Below, in pieces: positions 1 through 8,847 of a DNA stretch of 64,000 bases. How positions within the stretch are numbered: the stretch's first letter is position 1; every line of letters starts with the position of its first letter. The translations under genes and the position numbers were made by a program. This DNA is from Snodgrassella alvi. GTDB taxonomy: Bacteria > Pseudomonadota > Gammaproteobacteria > Burkholderiales > Neisseriaceae. The notes beneath the pieces are model-generated. The model made no database searches and was not told where the DNA came from. It saw only the letters and a list, made by a program, of their open reading frames with translations. The stretch is from contig NZ_MEIO01000026.1 in assembly GCF_002777745.1 (NCBI RefSeq), positions 1 to 64,000 of the forward strand, in the 5' to 3' direction.

Positions 1-314
1 GGAATTTACCGGAAAAACATTCATCGACTGGGCAAAGTCACATGGTATATCCATAGATTATATTCAAGCGGGCAGCCCATATCAAAACGGATATATTGAA
101 CGATTTAATCGCACCTATCGCACAGAGGTACTAGATTTATATCTATTTAATAATCTGGAACAAGCAAGAAAGGTAACCGAAGAATGGCTAACCATTTATA
201 ACACGGAAAGACCTCATGAAGCATTAAATAATATGACGCCGATTGAATATAAAACCCTAAAACAAGCAGCATAATTTTCTACTTGAATCTTGTACTAAGT
301 TTGGGGTATTTACA
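1..314 (+). mobile_element. Right end of an IS3-family insertion sequence (partial)
   Basis: The window opens inside an insertion sequence. The transposase C-terminus ends at 274. The text TTGGGGTATTTACA at 301-314 reads, on the other strand, as TGTAAATACCCCAA, which has the TG...CA ends expected of an IS3-type terminal repeat. The left end lies outside the window, so the partner repeat and the target-site duplication cannot be checked. The exact right boundary is inferred. Confidence 0.6.
2..274 (+). CDS. IS3-family transposase OrfB, C-terminal part
   Basis: The frame is open from base 2 and encodes the last 90 residues of a DDE integrase-core (rve) transposase. The segment AGSPYQNGYIERFNRTYRTE carries the final catalytic Glu of the DD(35)E triad, and YNTERPHEALNNMTPIEY is the usual IS3-family C-terminal signature. 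The protein catalyses cut-and-copy transposition of its own element. The start and the first two catalytic Asp residues lie before the window, so it cannot be said whether the copy is intact. Family assignment is firm; the subgroup is not determined. Confidence 0.85.
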   Translation, partial: EFTGKTFIDWAKSHGISIDYIQAGSPYQNGYIERFNRTYRTEVLDLYLFNNLEQARKVTEEWLTIYNTERPHEALNNMTPIEYKTLKQAA

Positions 315-450
315 CTAAGACCACATACAGTCATTATGGTAATCAGGACGGAATATCTCCATAGCTTTGTCTTGTTACAAGAATTTCATTGTCAGCACGA
401 AAACAATGGTTTGCTGATCATTCCATTTCTGCTATACCAGTTTTTACAAA

Positions 451-480
451 GAAAAAGCGGATTCTGGTCAAAATCCGCTT
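451..480 (-). terminator. Rho-independent terminator downstream of queH
   Basis: AAGCGGATT and AATCCGCTT form a perfect 9-bp stem (455-463 with 472-480). On the minus strand the stem is followed by a run of T residues (TTTTTC). It lies 70 bp past the queH stop codon. Confidence 0.8.
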
Positions 481-549
481 CAATACTTAATTATATTTAA
501 AGATTTGTTAAAGAAATTAATCGCAAGCTATTAGATTGAGACTGATTGC

Positions 550-1227
550 TTATGCTTCTTCTTCAACTCCATAGTATTTGGTACCGATTTTAATAGGTTC
601 TCTGCCTTGCTCACGTCGCCATGCGTTACTGTCACGTAAAGAGTAGGCACAACCACAATATTCCTGCTGATAAAACTGTTCACGCTTACTGATTTCAATC
701 ATACGCTGGCTGCCACCGCCTTTACGCCAGTTGTAGTCCCAGTAGGTAAGGTTAGGATATTTCTCTGCTGCGCGTTTACCGCAGTCATTAATTTGCTGCA
801 TATTTTTCCAGCGCGAAATTCCTAATGAGCTGGTAATAACCGAAAAACCGTTCTCGTGTGCATATAAAGCAGTGCGTTCGAAGCGCATATCAAAGCACAT
901 AGTGCAGCGGATACCACGCTCAGGTTCAAATTCCATGCCTTTAGCACGTTCAAACCAATTGTCCATATCATAGTCAGCATCCACAAAAGGAATATTGAAT
1001 TTATCAGCAAAAGCCTTGTTTTCATCTTTGCGAATTTCGTATTCTTTTTTGGGATGAATATTAGGATTATAAAAATAAATGGTGTAATCGATACCTGAGG
1101 CCAGCATTGCTTCCATTACTTCACCGGAGCAGGGGGCGCAGCATGAGTGTAGCAATACTTTATTTGCGCCATTAGGGAGAGTTAATTTAGGGCGCTGTAC
1201 CGCTGTGGTAACTGGTTGTGGATTCAT
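550..1227 (-). CDS. queH: Epoxyqueuosine reductase QueH
   Basis: QueH (DUF208) performs the last step of queuosine synthesis, reducing epoxyqueuosine to queuosine in tRNA; it is the non-orthologous replacement for QueG. The protein shows the family cysteines: [10 protein letters not shown] near residues 28-35 (C29, C30, C33), CTMC in the middle and CGC near the C-terminus, which together bind the Fe-S cluster and metal. I place the start at the ATG at 1227 (225 residues, MNPQPVTT...), because AGGA lies about 10 bases upstream. An in-frame ATG at 1287 adds 20 residues but has no ribosome-binding site. It is transcribed alone, with a terminator at 451-480. Confidence 0.9.
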   Translation of the reverse strand: MNPQPVTTAVQRPKLTLPNGANKVLLHSCCAPCSGEVMEAMLASGIDYTIYFYNPNIHPKKEYEIRKDENKAFADKFNIPFVDADYDMDNWFERAKGMEFEPERGIRCTMCFDMRFERTALYAHENGFSVITSSLGISRWKNMQQINDCGKRAAEKYPNLTYWDYNWRKGGGSQRMIEISKREQFYQQEYCGCAYSLRDSNAWRREQGREPIKIGTKYYGVEEEA

Positions 1228-1302
1228 TGATGTGATTTCCTGATATTTGCTATTTTTCTGAAGAGATTTTAACAAAGCTGCCAGCACAACAACATAGTCG
1301 GA

Positions 1303-1334
1303 AAGAAAAAAAGCGTTCAGATATCTGAACGCTT
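1303..1334 (-). terminator. Rho-independent terminator of tpx
   Basis: AAGCGTTCAG and CTGAACGCTT form a perfect 10-bp stem around ATAT (1311-1334). On the minus strand it is followed by TTTTTTCTTTC. It begins 17 bp after the tpx stop codon. Confidence 0.88.
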
Positions 1335-1350
1335 GTATGAGAAGGCTGTT

Positions 1351-1848
1351 TTACAGCACCGCTAATGCCTGCTCGTAATCCGGTTCAGTTGTGATTTCAG
1401 CCACTAGCTGGCTATGTAATACCTGATTGTTTTCATCCAGCACAATTACAGCGCGGGCACATAAGCCAGCCAAAGGGCCATTGCTCAGCTTAACACCGTA
1501 TTGATCCTGAAATTCAGGATGACGGAATGTTGATAAAGTTTTTACCTGATCCAGCCCTTCAGCACCACAAAAACGTGCCTGAGCAAAAGGTAAATCAGCA
1601 GAAATACACAATACAACGGTATTGGACAGCTTGGCTGCGGCTGCATTGAAATGGCGTACTGACGCAGCACAAACACCTGTATCTACGCTGGGAAAAATAT
1701 TCAGTACTTTACGTTTGCCGGCGAAGTCTGCAAGTGATATTTCATTCAGGCTGGCATCGGTAAGGCTGAATGCCGGTGCCGTGCTGCCTGCTTGTGGAAA
1801 CTGGCCGCCTACTTCTACGGGTGTACCTTGCAGGGTAACTGTACTCAT
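1351..1848 (-). CDS. tpx: Thiol peroxidase Tpx
   Basis: Atypical 2-Cys peroxiredoxin of 165 residues that reduces hydrogen and alkyl peroxides using thioredoxin. The peroxidatic cysteine is C60 in [12 protein letters not shown] and the resolving cysteine is C94 in ARFCGAEG, matching C61/C95 of the E. coli protein. The N-terminal [20 protein letters not shown] is characteristic of Tpx. A clear ribosome-binding site, AAAGGA, stands 6 bases before the ATG. It is a single-gene unit with its own terminator, divergent from nothing and separated from folA by 223 bp in which I see no feature. Confidence 0.95.
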   Translation of the reverse strand: MSTVTLQGTPVEVGGQFPQAGSTAPAFSLTDASLNEISLADFAGKRKVLNIFPSVDTGVCAASVRHFNAAAAKLSNTVVLCISADLPFAQARFCGAEGLDQVKTLSTFRHPEFQDQYGVKLSNGPLAGLCARAVIVLDENNQVLHSQLVAEITTEPDYEQALAVL

Positions 1849-2071
1849 GATTGTATCCTTTGATGTTTAATCTGGTTAATAAGGTGTAGGCTTATTGTGG
1901 GGGATTGGTGGGTAACTGTCAAAGTTTATCTATGCTGATTACAGTTGTTAAAACATCAGCGCATAAGCAGAGTCAATTAATACAACTAGCCAGCAAGCAT
2001 TGCTGTTACAGGTATTGCTGTATTCAGGCTGAATGCAAACTGGCTAGCAGAAAAAATCTTTAGATAGAAGC

Positions 2072-2569
2072 TCAGCGCCGTACAAAATGCAGCAAATCAT
2101 AAGCAATATCGTTTTTACTGCTGATATGACTGCTGCTTTCTATTCGCAGCCATTCAGTGGTGTCAATTGCTGGAAAAAAAGTGTCACCCATTACGCTCAT
2201 ATGAATTCTGGTTAAGCGTAAATCTGTGGCCAGCGGCATCGCCTGAGCGTAAATTTGCGCTCCGCCCATGATGATGATTTCCGGGCAATCCGCCAGTTCC
2301 TGAATCGCCTCTTCGATACTGTGACACAAAATAGCTCCGCTGAATTGCTGCTCTTGCTGCCGGCTAATAACGTAGTTTGGCCGCCCCGGCAGCGGTTTCT
2401 TCGGTAGTGATTCCCAGGTTTTGCGTCCCATCACCACAGGCTTTCCCATGGTGTAATTTTTAAAAAATTCAAAATCTTCAGGTACGTGCCAAGGAATACA
2501 GTTGTTTTCACCGATACAGTTATTGTCAGACAGTGCGGCAACTAAGGTAATTTTATTGTGTTTATTCAT
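2072..2569 (-). CDS. folA: Dihydrofolate reductase
   Basis: NADPH-dependent reduction of dihydrofolate to tetrahydrofolate; 165 residues, normal for a chromosomal FolA. Visible motifs are [18 protein letters not shown] (substrate loop with the catalytic acid D32), GRKTWESLP at 48-56 (NADPH binding) and [10 protein letters not shown] near residue 100. The gene overlaps the end of thyA by 4 bp (ATGA), so the two are translationally coupled. The pairing is functional: thymidylate synthase makes the dihydrofolate that this enzyme recycles. Confidence 0.95.
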   Translation of the reverse strand: MNKHNKITLVAALSDNNCIGENNCIPWHVPEDFEFFKNYTMGKPVVMGRKTWESLPKKPLPGRPNYVISRQQEQQFSGAILCHSIEEAIQELADCPEIIIMGGAQIYAQAMPLATDLRLTRIHMSVMGDTFFPAIDTTEWLRIESSSHISSKNDIAYDLLHFVRR

Positions 2570-3360
2570 ACTGCTACAGGGGCTTTAATATGAGCATCCG
2601 GATGATAATCAGAAAGCGTGAAATCTTCAAACTGGAAAGAAAACAAGTCATTAATCTCGGGATTAAGGTGCATTTGCGGCAGCTTTTTCGGGCTGCGGCT
2701 TAATTGCAGCTTCGCCTGTTCAAAGTGATTGCTGTACAGATGAGCATCACCCAGTGTATGAATAAATTCACCTGCTTTTAAATCACATACCTGAGCAATC
2801 ATCATTGTCAGCAAAGCATAGCTGGCAATATTAAACGGTACGCCCAGAAAAATATCCGCACTACGCTGATAAAGCTGGCACGACAGTTTGCCTTCGGCAA
2901 CGTAAAACTGAAACAATGCATGACAGGGAGGCAAGGCCATTTCGTCTACTAAAGCCGGATTCCATGCAGAAACAATCAGGCGGCGACTGTCCGGATTGGT
3001 TTTAATCTGTTGCAGCAGATTACTTATCTGATCGATATGACGGCCATCCGGAGCTGGCCAGCTACGCCACTGATAACCATATACTGGTCCCAGATTGCCA
3101 TCGGCATCAGCCCACTCATCCCAGATAGAAACATTATGCTCGTGCAAGTAGCGGATATTGGTATCACCACGTAAAAACCACAATAATTCGTAAATAATAG
3201 AGCGTAAGTGCAGCTTTTTAGTAGTGAGCACAGGAAAGCCGTTAGCCAGATTAAAGCGCATCTGATAACCAAATACTGAGCGGGTACCAGTGCCGGTACG
3301 GTCTGCCTTATCTACACCGTGGTCGAGCACGTGTTGCATTAAATCAAGATACTGTTGCAT
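2566..3360 (-). CDS. thyA: Thymidylate synthase
   Basis: Converts dUMP to dTMP with methylenetetrahydrofolate as methyl donor and reductant. I choose the ATG at 3360, giving 264 residues beginning [15 protein letters not shown], exactly the length and start of E. coli ThyA; an upstream in-frame extension of 28 residues would be abnormal and runs into the dusA 3' region. The nucleophile is C146 in [23 protein letters not shown] (21-31) and the phosphate-binding [12 protein letters not shown] are also present. First gene of a thyA-folA operon; dusA ends 35 bp upstream on the same strand. Confidence 0.96.
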   Translation of the reverse strand: MQQYLDLMQHVLDHGVDKADRTGTGTRSVFGYQMRFNLANGFPVLTTKKLHLRSIIYELLWFLRGDTNIRYLHEHNVSIWDEWADADGNLGPVYGYQWRSWPAPDGRHIDQISNLLQQIKTNPDSRRLIVSAWNPALVDEMALPPCHALFQFYVAEGKLSCQLYQRSADIFLGVPFNIASYALLTMMIAQVCDLKAGEFIHTLGDAHLYSNHFEQAKLQLSRSPKKLPQMHLNPEINDLFSFQFEDFTLSDYHPDAHIKAPVAV

Positions 3361-3395
3361 GCGGATTATCCAATACAAAATAGGGCAATTGTAGC

Positions 3396-4469
3396 TTAAA
3401 TTGATACAGACTGGCTGATACTGCTGTTTGTCACTGCCTGCCATGCAGCGGCAATCAGGCCGGCATCATTATTTTTTAATAATGCAGCATCTGATAACAT
3501 GCGCCGCCACTGGCGTGCACCATGCAGGCCGTGCATCAGCCCCAGATAATGCCGTGCCATATGGCGTAAAGAATTATCTGGCTCAGCCAGTTGCTGCTGC
3601 GTATAGTCGATTAACTGCTCAACCAGCGCATCGTATTCAACGGCAGGCTGCCTGCTGCCATAAAATTCAGCATCCCAACTGCGCATCAGCATCGGATTAT
3701 GATAAGCCTCGCGCCCAACCATCACACCATCAACATATTGCAGATGCTGGCTGATTTGCTCATTAGTAGTGACACCACCATTAAGAATAATTTCCAGATC
3801 AGGAAATTCCTGTTTCAGACGATAAACATAATCATAACGTAGTGGCGGAATATCACGATTATCTTTGGGAGATAAACCCTCGAGCCACGCATTGCGCGCA
3901 TGCACAATAAAAATGCGGCAGGCTGTTTGCTCGCGTAATGTACCCACAAAATCGGCCAGCGGCTGGTAGGCGGTTTCTTTATCCAGACCAATGCGGTGCT
4001 TGATAGTTACCGGAATGGATACAGCTTCCTGCATCGCATTCAGACATTGCGCTACCAGCGCAACTTCACGCATCAGACAGGCACCAAAGGCACCTTGCTG
4101 TACCCGCGGGCTAGGGCAGCCACAGTTCAGATTGATTTCATTGTATGCATAACCGGCAGCAATTTTTGCTGCCTGCGCCAAAGCAGCGGGGTCACTGCCG
4201 CCTAGCTGCAAGGCAATTGGCTGCTCCTGTGGGTGATAAGCCAGTAATTTATCGCTATTACCATGAATGATTGCATTGGCATTAATCATTTCCGTATACA
4301 GCCATGCGTTTCTGGAAATCAGTCTGGCCATATAGCGGTAGTGCCTGTCTGTTAAGTCCAGCATGGGTGCCACAGACAAGGTTCTTTTCGGCTGAGGGCT
4401 GTTATCAGGCTGACAACCACCACCTTGCACAGAAACATCTGTACTGCTTAACTGTTTACTTTCTTGCAT
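3396..4469 (-). CDS. dusA: tRNA-dihydrouridine(20/20a) synthase DusA
   Basis: FMN enzyme that reduces uridine 20/20a in the D-loop of tRNA. The TIM-barrel starts with [20 protein letters not shown] near residue 32. The active-site loop [19 protein letters not shown] carries the catalytic Cys in GAC, and [14 protein letters not shown] is the FMN phosphate site. The YHNP and HRIGLD motifs are DusA-type. At 357 residues it has a roughly 30-residue polar N-terminal extension, so a later start cannot be excluded; the ribosome-binding site of the ATG used is weak. Same strand as thyA-folA and possibly co-transcribed. A second family member, DusC, is at 44735. Confidence 0.93.
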   Translation of the reverse strand: MQESKQLSSTDVSVQGGGCQPDNSPQPKRTLSVAPMLDLTDRHYRYMARLISRNAWLYTEMINANAIIHGNSDKLLAYHPQEQPIALQLGGSDPAALAQAAKIAAGYAYNEINLNCGCPSPRVQQGAFGACLMREVALVAQCLNAMQEAVSIPVTIKHRIGLDKETAYQPLADFVGTLREQTACRIFIVHARNAWLEGLSPKDNRDIPPLRYDYVYRLKQEFPDLEIILNGGVTTNEQISQHLQYVDGVMVGREAYHNPMLMRSWDAEFYGSRQPAVEYDALVEQLIDYTQQQLAEPDNSLRHMARHYLGLMHGLHGARQWRRMLSDAALLKNNDAGLIAAAWQAVTNSSISQSVSI

Positions 4470-4640
4470 AATCCAGCATTCTTAAAACATCAGTGAAATC
4501 AAGCTGATCCAGAAACTCAGCTCAGCCTTCACCCTAATCATTTTCTCATAAAGCTAGATTATACATGGCTAAATAAGCAGCTTACCTTAACTGCATGCTA
4601 AAAATGAATCTTTGCATCAATCTCTAATTATTTATGTAGT

Positions 4641-6188
4641 TTAACGCAGTGGCACTTCAGACTTAATCAACCTGATTTGTTTCCTACCCTGTTTTTTCTT
4701 GATATGGTTTTGCAGCCATAATTCATGTTGTGCTTTGCAATTCGGACCTAAATAAATATTATCAATATAATCTTCTACATTAGTATATTCAACGTATAGA
4801 CTAGTAGTGGACTGGTAGTCTTGAGGTTCTACAATCTTATCATCTGCAATATGAGTGATATAAATCATACGGCATTCATCTTCGTCTTCGAAAGCGGCAT
4901 GTTTTATCAGACAGGAAATGGGTAAGACGGCCAAACTAAGTAATTGCTCCAAATTGGGTATCTTTTGCAATTCTTTGTTATTTAAAAGTTTACTCATTAA
5001 TTTTCTTATTATTTTTAAATATGTGCGAATAAATTTAATTTGTTTTTCTTCTTTTAATAGATTAACATATTTTTGCCGTTTATTGTCTATGTAAGAATGT
5101 TTGTTTTTTTTAATTAATTTATAAATTTTGCTTTCCGTTTTATTGTCTATGTAAGAATGTTTGTTTTTTTTAATTAATTTATAAATTTTGCTTTCCGTTT
5201 TATCGTCTATGTAGTTTTTTTCATCATACATCTCCAGAGAAAACGATTGTTCATTGCGTTTGGCTAGAGACATATATCCAGTTTTGGGGTCAAAATACAG
5301 GCAACGATATAAAGGCAGAGGATGAAGTGTATCGTTACTTTTATTTTCTGCTTGTATAGTTTCAAGTTTTATTTGTTTATTACCGACGGATATAATAGAC
5401 TCAATGCCCGCTAGTGCTATTTTATTCCTGGTACTGCGCTTTGTATCCAGATCAAAAAAATTTCGACTCAAAGCAATGCTTACGCCGGAGCCTGGGATAT
5501 TCTCTTCATTACCATATAAACGAAACTGATTTAAAGAATTATGATTGAAAGTAAAACTGGCTAAAAAGCTTTTAATTTCATTATTCGGATTATTGGTAAT
5601 ATTCAGCCAGTTGGTTAATACCTTATTTTCACTGGGATCATTCATAAAATCGACGATATTCAGCCGGAATTTACTGGGATTGCTTCCTTTAAGCAGATTA
5701 AACAAGACTGCCGGCTTGGTATAATGGGCAACGCGCCGTTCTGGCTCTTTTGCTTTTGTGTTATCATTATGTGAGTTTTTTAGCTTGAAAGAAACTAATA
5801 ATTTATCTTTTATATCATCAACTAACGTACTAATCTTCTCAATTTTATTAATTGATTTTTGTAATTTACTTTTCTTTGAACCAAGGCTAGGTTTGTTAGC
5901 AATTAGTTCTGATATTACTCTGGCGGAAACATAAGTATCAGGCTCAGAACTATAATATTTGACTTCATTATAATAATTTCGTGCCTTCTTGTTAATCTTC
6001 TTGTTAATCTTCTTGTTAATCTTCTTGTTAATCTTCTTGTTAATCTTCTTGTTAATCTTCTTGTTAATCTTCTTGTTAATCTTCTTGTTAATCTTCTTGT
6101 TAATCTTCTTGTTAATCTTCTTGTTCATCTTCTTGTTCATCTTCTTGTTCATCTTCTTGTTCATCTTCTTGTTCATCTTCTTGTTCAT
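4641..6188 (-). CDS. DUF2971-domain protein with lysine-rich tetrapeptide array (3' half of a split gene)
   Basis: A 515-residue frame. Residues 1-68 are 17 perfect tetrapeptides (six MNKK, then eleven INKK) encoded by 12-bp repeats. Next comes ARNYYNEVKYYSSEPDTYVS, which reads like the second helix of a TPR, then a DUF2971 domain from about residue 150: HYTKP at 155, NDPSE at 183-187, FEDEDECRMIYI and IYLGPN near the C-terminus. DUF2971 is widespread and of unknown function. Residues about 330-369 are a 20-residue tandem duplication. The ATG overlaps the stop of the upstream TPR frame (ATGA), but no ribosome-binding site is obvious inside the repeat. I infer that this is the C-terminal part of one protein whose N-terminus is at 6185-6466. 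The gene is more AT-rich than its neighbours. Confidence 0.7.
   Translation of the reverse strand: MNKKMNKKMNKKMNKKMNKKMNKKINKKINKKINKKINKKINKKINKKINKKINKKINKKINKKINKKARNYYNEVKYYSSEPDTYVSARVISELIANKPSLGSKKSKLQKSINKIEKISTLVDDIKDKLLVSFKLKNSHNDNTKAKEPERRVAHYTKPAVLFNLLKGSNPSKFRLNIVDFMNDPSENKVLTNWLNITNNPNNEIKSFLASFTFNHNSLNQFRLYGNEENIPGSGVSIALSRNFFDLDTKRSTRNKIALAGIESIISVGNKQIKLETIQAENKSNDTLHPLPLYRCLYFDPKTGYMSLAKRNEQSFSLEMYDEKNYIDDKTESKIYKLIKKNKHSYIDNKTESKIYKLIKKNKHSYIDNKRQKYVNLLKEEKQIKFIRTYLKIIRKLMSKLLNNKELQKIPNLEQLLSLAVLPISCLIKHAAFEDEDECRMIYITHIADDKIVEPQDYQSTTSLYVEYTNVEDYIDNIYLGPNCKAQHELWLQNHIKKKQGRKQIRLIKSEVPLR
5081..5213 (-). repeat. 60-bp tandem duplication within the DUF2971 gene
   Basis: 5081-5140 and 5141-5200 are identical over 60 bp, followed by a 13-bp partial third copy with one difference (5201-5213). 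It is in frame and duplicates the 20-residue peptide YIDNKTESKIYKLIKKNKHS. Confidence 0.95.
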
Positions 6189-6247
6189 CTTCTCTTCATC
6201 TTCTCTTTCATCCTCTCTTTCATCTTCTCTTTCATCTTCTTTTTTTT
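5985..6247 (-). repeat. 12-bp tandem repeat array (VNTR) encoding K-rich tetrapeptides
   Basis: On the plus strand there are eleven copies of CTTCTTGTTAAT (5985-6116), six of CTTCTTGTTCAT (6117-6188), one 11-bp unit CTTCTCTTCAT (6189-6199), then CTTCTCTTTCAT-type units at 6200-6211, 6212-6223 (one change) and 6224-6235, and a decayed unit after that. The 12-bp period preserves frame (NKKI, NKKM, KEKM in the minus-strand protein). The single 11-bp unit lacks one T of TTT and shifts the frame, creating a stop at 6185-6187. This is not a CRISPR: there are no spacers. Confidence 0.95.
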
Positions 6248-6466
6248 ATGAAAAAAATAAATATTAGCTAGATGGTACTGAGCTTTAGAGTAGACTAGCT
6301 GAGAATCACTTTCTAAAATATTTGAAAAAGACTTAATTGCTTTATTCAAATTTTTTTTACATTCATAAATTTGACCCAAATTAAATTGAGCCTTTGCATA
6401 TATCTCATTCCCATTATCACGTGTAATTTGCTTGAGTTTTTTAATCAACGCCTTAATCTTCTTCAT
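6185..6466 (-). CDS. TPR protein, 5' half of the split TPR-DUF2971 gene
   Basis: 93 residues with a good start (AGGGA seven bases before the ATG at 6466). Residues about 22-72 contain TPR-like helices: YAKAQFNLGQIYECKKNLNKAIKSFSNIL and then YSKAQYHLANIYFF, the first helix of a second repeat. The frame then enters the KEKM repeats and stops after MKRR at 6185. The matching second helix (KARNYYNEVKYY) lies in the next frame at the far end of the repeat array. The simplest reading is one gene broken by a one-base loss in the 11-bp unit. Phase variation, ribosomal slippage or a sequencing error remain possible. Confidence 0.65.
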   Translation of the reverse strand: MKKIKALIKKLKQITRDNGNEIYAKAQFNLGQIYECKKNLNKAIKSFSNILESDSQLVYSKAQYHLANIYFFHKKKKMKEKMKERMKEKMKRR

Positions 6467-6869
6467 TACTATCCCTGTTTTAGCTGGTTTCAGATTTTTG
6501 TTATCATACTTTATGTTGTTGACTAAAATAAATTTTTCTTGTTTAAGTTTAACGAAGAATTCTATTTAAAAACCATCTTCAAAACTGCATATGACTATTG
6601 TTGATATAGCAGGTTTTATCTTGCCTGAAATAAAGCACTGTAGCGTGGCAATTATTAATGTGTAGTTATATGTATAACTATATGTTTAGGTTAATTAATT
6701 GTGTGATTTGCTTATTTTGTAATGATATTTGTAATTAGCTGCAAATGTTGGTTTTAGCCATTGCAGGCGAATGATTGTCTCTCTAAGATAAGTTTTTGAA
6801 GGATAAAAATTTACCGGTAGTTTAATTTATTACTGTTGTAAACTGTAAACAAACAGAATGGAGATGGTT
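6467..6869. promoter_or_regulatory. AT-rich divergent intergenic region with a palindrome
   Basis: Region between the divergent TPR gene and the CsbD-like gene. It holds no gene that I can see. AGTTATATGTATAACT at 6664-6679 is an inverted repeat of two 7-base arms and could be an operator. No confident -35/-10 pair was picked. Confidence 0.3.
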
Positions 6870-7064
6870 ATGAGTGATAATGGATTCGTTGATAAAGCTA
6901 AAGGCGAAGTAAAAGAAAATGTTGGTAAGGTAGTTGGTGATACTAAAACCCAGTCTGAAGGTATGGTGGACAAGGCTGTTGGTGGTGTCAAAGACGCTGT
7001 TCATGATGTGTCTAATGCTATAGATAGTGCCGTGGATTCGATTAAGAAAAAATTTCAGGATTGA
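6870..7064 (+). CDS. CsbD-family stress-response protein
   Basis: Small hydrophilic protein of 64 residues beginning MSDNGFVDKAKGEVKENVGK. The repeated KGEVKENVGKVVGDTKTQSEGMVDKAVGGVKDAV pattern is typical of the CsbD/YjbJ family, abundant general-stress proteins of unknown biochemical role. Upstream ATGs at 6858 and 6864 are in frame, but GGAG at 6861-6864 sits correctly for the ATG at 6870. It is monocistronic and ends in a strong terminator at 7078-7103. Predicted cytoplasmic and largely helical. Confidence 0.8.
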   Translation: MSDNGFVDKAKGEVKENVGKVVGDTKTQSEGMVDKAVGGVKDAVHDVSNAIDSAVDSIKKKFQD

Positions 7065-7077
7065 CGCAGAATAAATG

Positions 7078-7103
7078 AAACCGCTCTATATGAGCGGTTT
7101 TTT
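7078..7103 (+). terminator. Rho-independent terminator of the CsbD-like gene
   Basis: AAACCGCTC and GAGCGGTTT form a stem around TATAT, followed by a T run. It starts 14 bp after the stop codon. Confidence 0.9.
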
Positions 7104-7166
7104 GCTGCATTCAATATAAGACGATGAATAATTCATCACTCAAACAAAAACTTAATATTATAAAAG

Positions 7167-7817
7167 TTAATTGTTTTTTAAATCATATTCATATCCTTGA
7201 ATTAGCTCTGGATATTTGTTAATGATTCTTTCAGTTGCCTCTGACACAATAAGATCACGATAATTAGAAAACAAAATCAAGCCTAACAATATTGTTGTCA
7301 TTATCAGAGCTATAATTTCGATAATTAAAGGGAATTTATGGATTAACATCAATATTAGTGAAATACTGAAAATAGTAATCGTCCATGTCGTGATTTTATT
7401 TTTAACCAATTTTATCGCTGTGCCACTACTGGTGCAGGTTTTTGGTTGCGTAAATTGATTGATATAATGGTAGCTAGCGCTATTTTCATCCCATATAATT
7501 CTTTTTAACCCCTTGTGCATGACCCCTTGTGCGACATAAAGATCAAGCAGCAATTCAGGATCATCACTAAAATTTTTTTCCCAATGATCAATCTGACTCA
7601 AGTCAAGATATTTTAAATAAGGTACTTGTAGTAAAGTTAATTTTTGTTCCAAAATGCTGGCGTTTCTTTCTTTTAGTTCTTTTCTGTTATGTAGTAAGTA
7701 ATCTGAAATTTGTTTCGTTTTTTCTTCCGATGGGATGAATCTATGTATAAAAATTTCTCTTAATAAGCTTGAAGATGAAAATATCGAAACAGATTTAATC
7801 AGAGAAAGGATACTCAT
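7167..7817 (-). CDS. Hypothetical two-helix membrane protein
   Basis: 216 residues that I do not recognise. The first 130 residues are polar and helical (EEKTKQISDYLLHNRKELKE, then DLSQIDHWEKNFSDDPELLL). They are followed by two hydrophobic stretches, ITIFSISLILMLIHKFPLII and IIALIMTTILLGLILFSNYR, separated by almost no loop, and a 30-residue tail. This suggests an inner-membrane hairpin with both ends in the cytoplasm. No signal peptide and no catalytic motif can be seen. The start at 7817 lacks a clear ribosome-binding site. It is AT-rich like the adjacent split TPR gene and lies next to a decayed insertion sequence, which suggests acquired DNA. Confidence 0.55.
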   Translation of the reverse strand: MSILSLIKSVSIFSSSSLLREIFIHRFIPSEEKTKQISDYLLHNRKELKERNASILEQKLTLLQVPYLKYLDLSQIDHWEKNFSDDPELLLDLYVAQGVMHKGLKRIIWDENSASYHYINQFTQPKTCTSSGTAIKLVKNKITTWTITIFSISLILMLIHKFPLIIEIIALIMTTILLGLILFSNYRDLIVSEATERIINKYPELIQGYEYDLKNN

Positions 7818-8093
7818 AGGCTGATAATCAAATATAGTATGAATTCAAAATTTACTTATTATAATCTTTAAAATACTGTTAACCATTAAATTCTGACCAC
7901 TATTGATTTCTATTGCAATAATATACTAAGCAAATTGCAGTTTTGCAGTTGACTATCTCGCTATTAAAAATAAAATTTATACTTTGGTCGCCTACAGATA
8001 GTTCAGATGTATTAATGCTATAAGAAGATAATACCTAGTGCTCATAGTTGAGGATATTACAATCGAATATTGCAACCGTAATCATCCTTAATG

Positions 8094-8515
8094 TCAGGCA
8101 GTGATCGCATTGAATATCGACATCATCAAAGAATCTGCTGACTTAGGTTGATCATGGTCAGCATAGTGGCTTAAGCCAACAATAGTGTACATTATGACAA
8201 TGTCAATATAATGACTTTCTTGTAGTAGCACCCTTCAAACTTTACATGACGTTATAAGTACTTGAGATTTTAGTTATTTTCAGCTGAGCTGATTTTTTAA
8301 ACTCAATTCAGCAAACATCAGCTTAAGCGTATGGTTTTCAGCTTCCAGTTGTTTAAGCGTTTGCTATATTAGGTTTCCATACTACCGTATTTATTGCGCT
8401 GTTTATAAAAAGTTGACTTCCCCATACTATATTTACGGCAAAGTTCTTTAACAGGAATAGCGGCTTGAGCATCTCATAAAATAAATACGAATTGATATAG
8501 TATTATTTATTTCAT
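8094..8515 (-). pseudogene. Decayed IS3-family element (OrfA and OrfB fragments)
   Basis: Reading the minus strand from an ATG at 8515, the frames give FVFIL then a stop, DAQAAIPVKELCRKYSMGKS and TFYKQRNKYGSMET, then after a frameshift LKQLEAENHTLKLMFAELSL. This is the helix-turn-helix and leucine-zipper part of IS3-family OrfA, broken by stops and shifts. Downstream, 8211-8094 encodes YIDIVIMYTIVGLSHYADHD and SLMMSIFNAIT, resembling part of an OrfB rve domain. The flanks 7818-8093 and 8516-8847 show nothing recognisable. It is not clearly the same element as the IS at the window start. Confidence 0.65.
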
Positions 8516-8847
8516 GTTTAAATCCTCTGTGACTTAATAAAAAGAATTTTTTACGTTTATGCAGTATTATTTTATGAAATATTTTCAGTTTAAACAATTA
8601 CCTAAACTAGTTTTAGATGCTTAAGACGAATAACTGTTACAACGGCTTTTTTAATCAGGTAGTGCCGGATAGTGATGGCAAGAGCTAGGATAGTCGGGTT
8701 TGATTTTAAGCTGATGTGGTTGCAATAATATTTTGTGGCAGTCTGATTTTATAGATAGGATTGATGGCCAGTTAAATGGTGGTTTAAAGGAAATAAATAT
8801 TCTGCTAAGAGGGTATATTTGGTCATGGAGTTAGGAGGGGTGAACTG

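Noticed and set aside
3361-3444. Longer ThyA start
   Set aside because: The shorter start gives exactly 264 residues beginning like known ThyA; the extension has no homology and runs into the dusA end.
5985-6247. CRISPR-like repeats
   Set aside because: Units are contiguous 12-mers without spacers and keep the reading frame of a protein; this is a coding VNTR.
5989-6267. Plus-strand frame of repeated FLLI residues resembling a hydrophobic protein
   Set aside because: It is the complement of the 12-bp repeat array of the minus-strand gene. It has no ribosome-binding site and its composition follows from the repeat alone.
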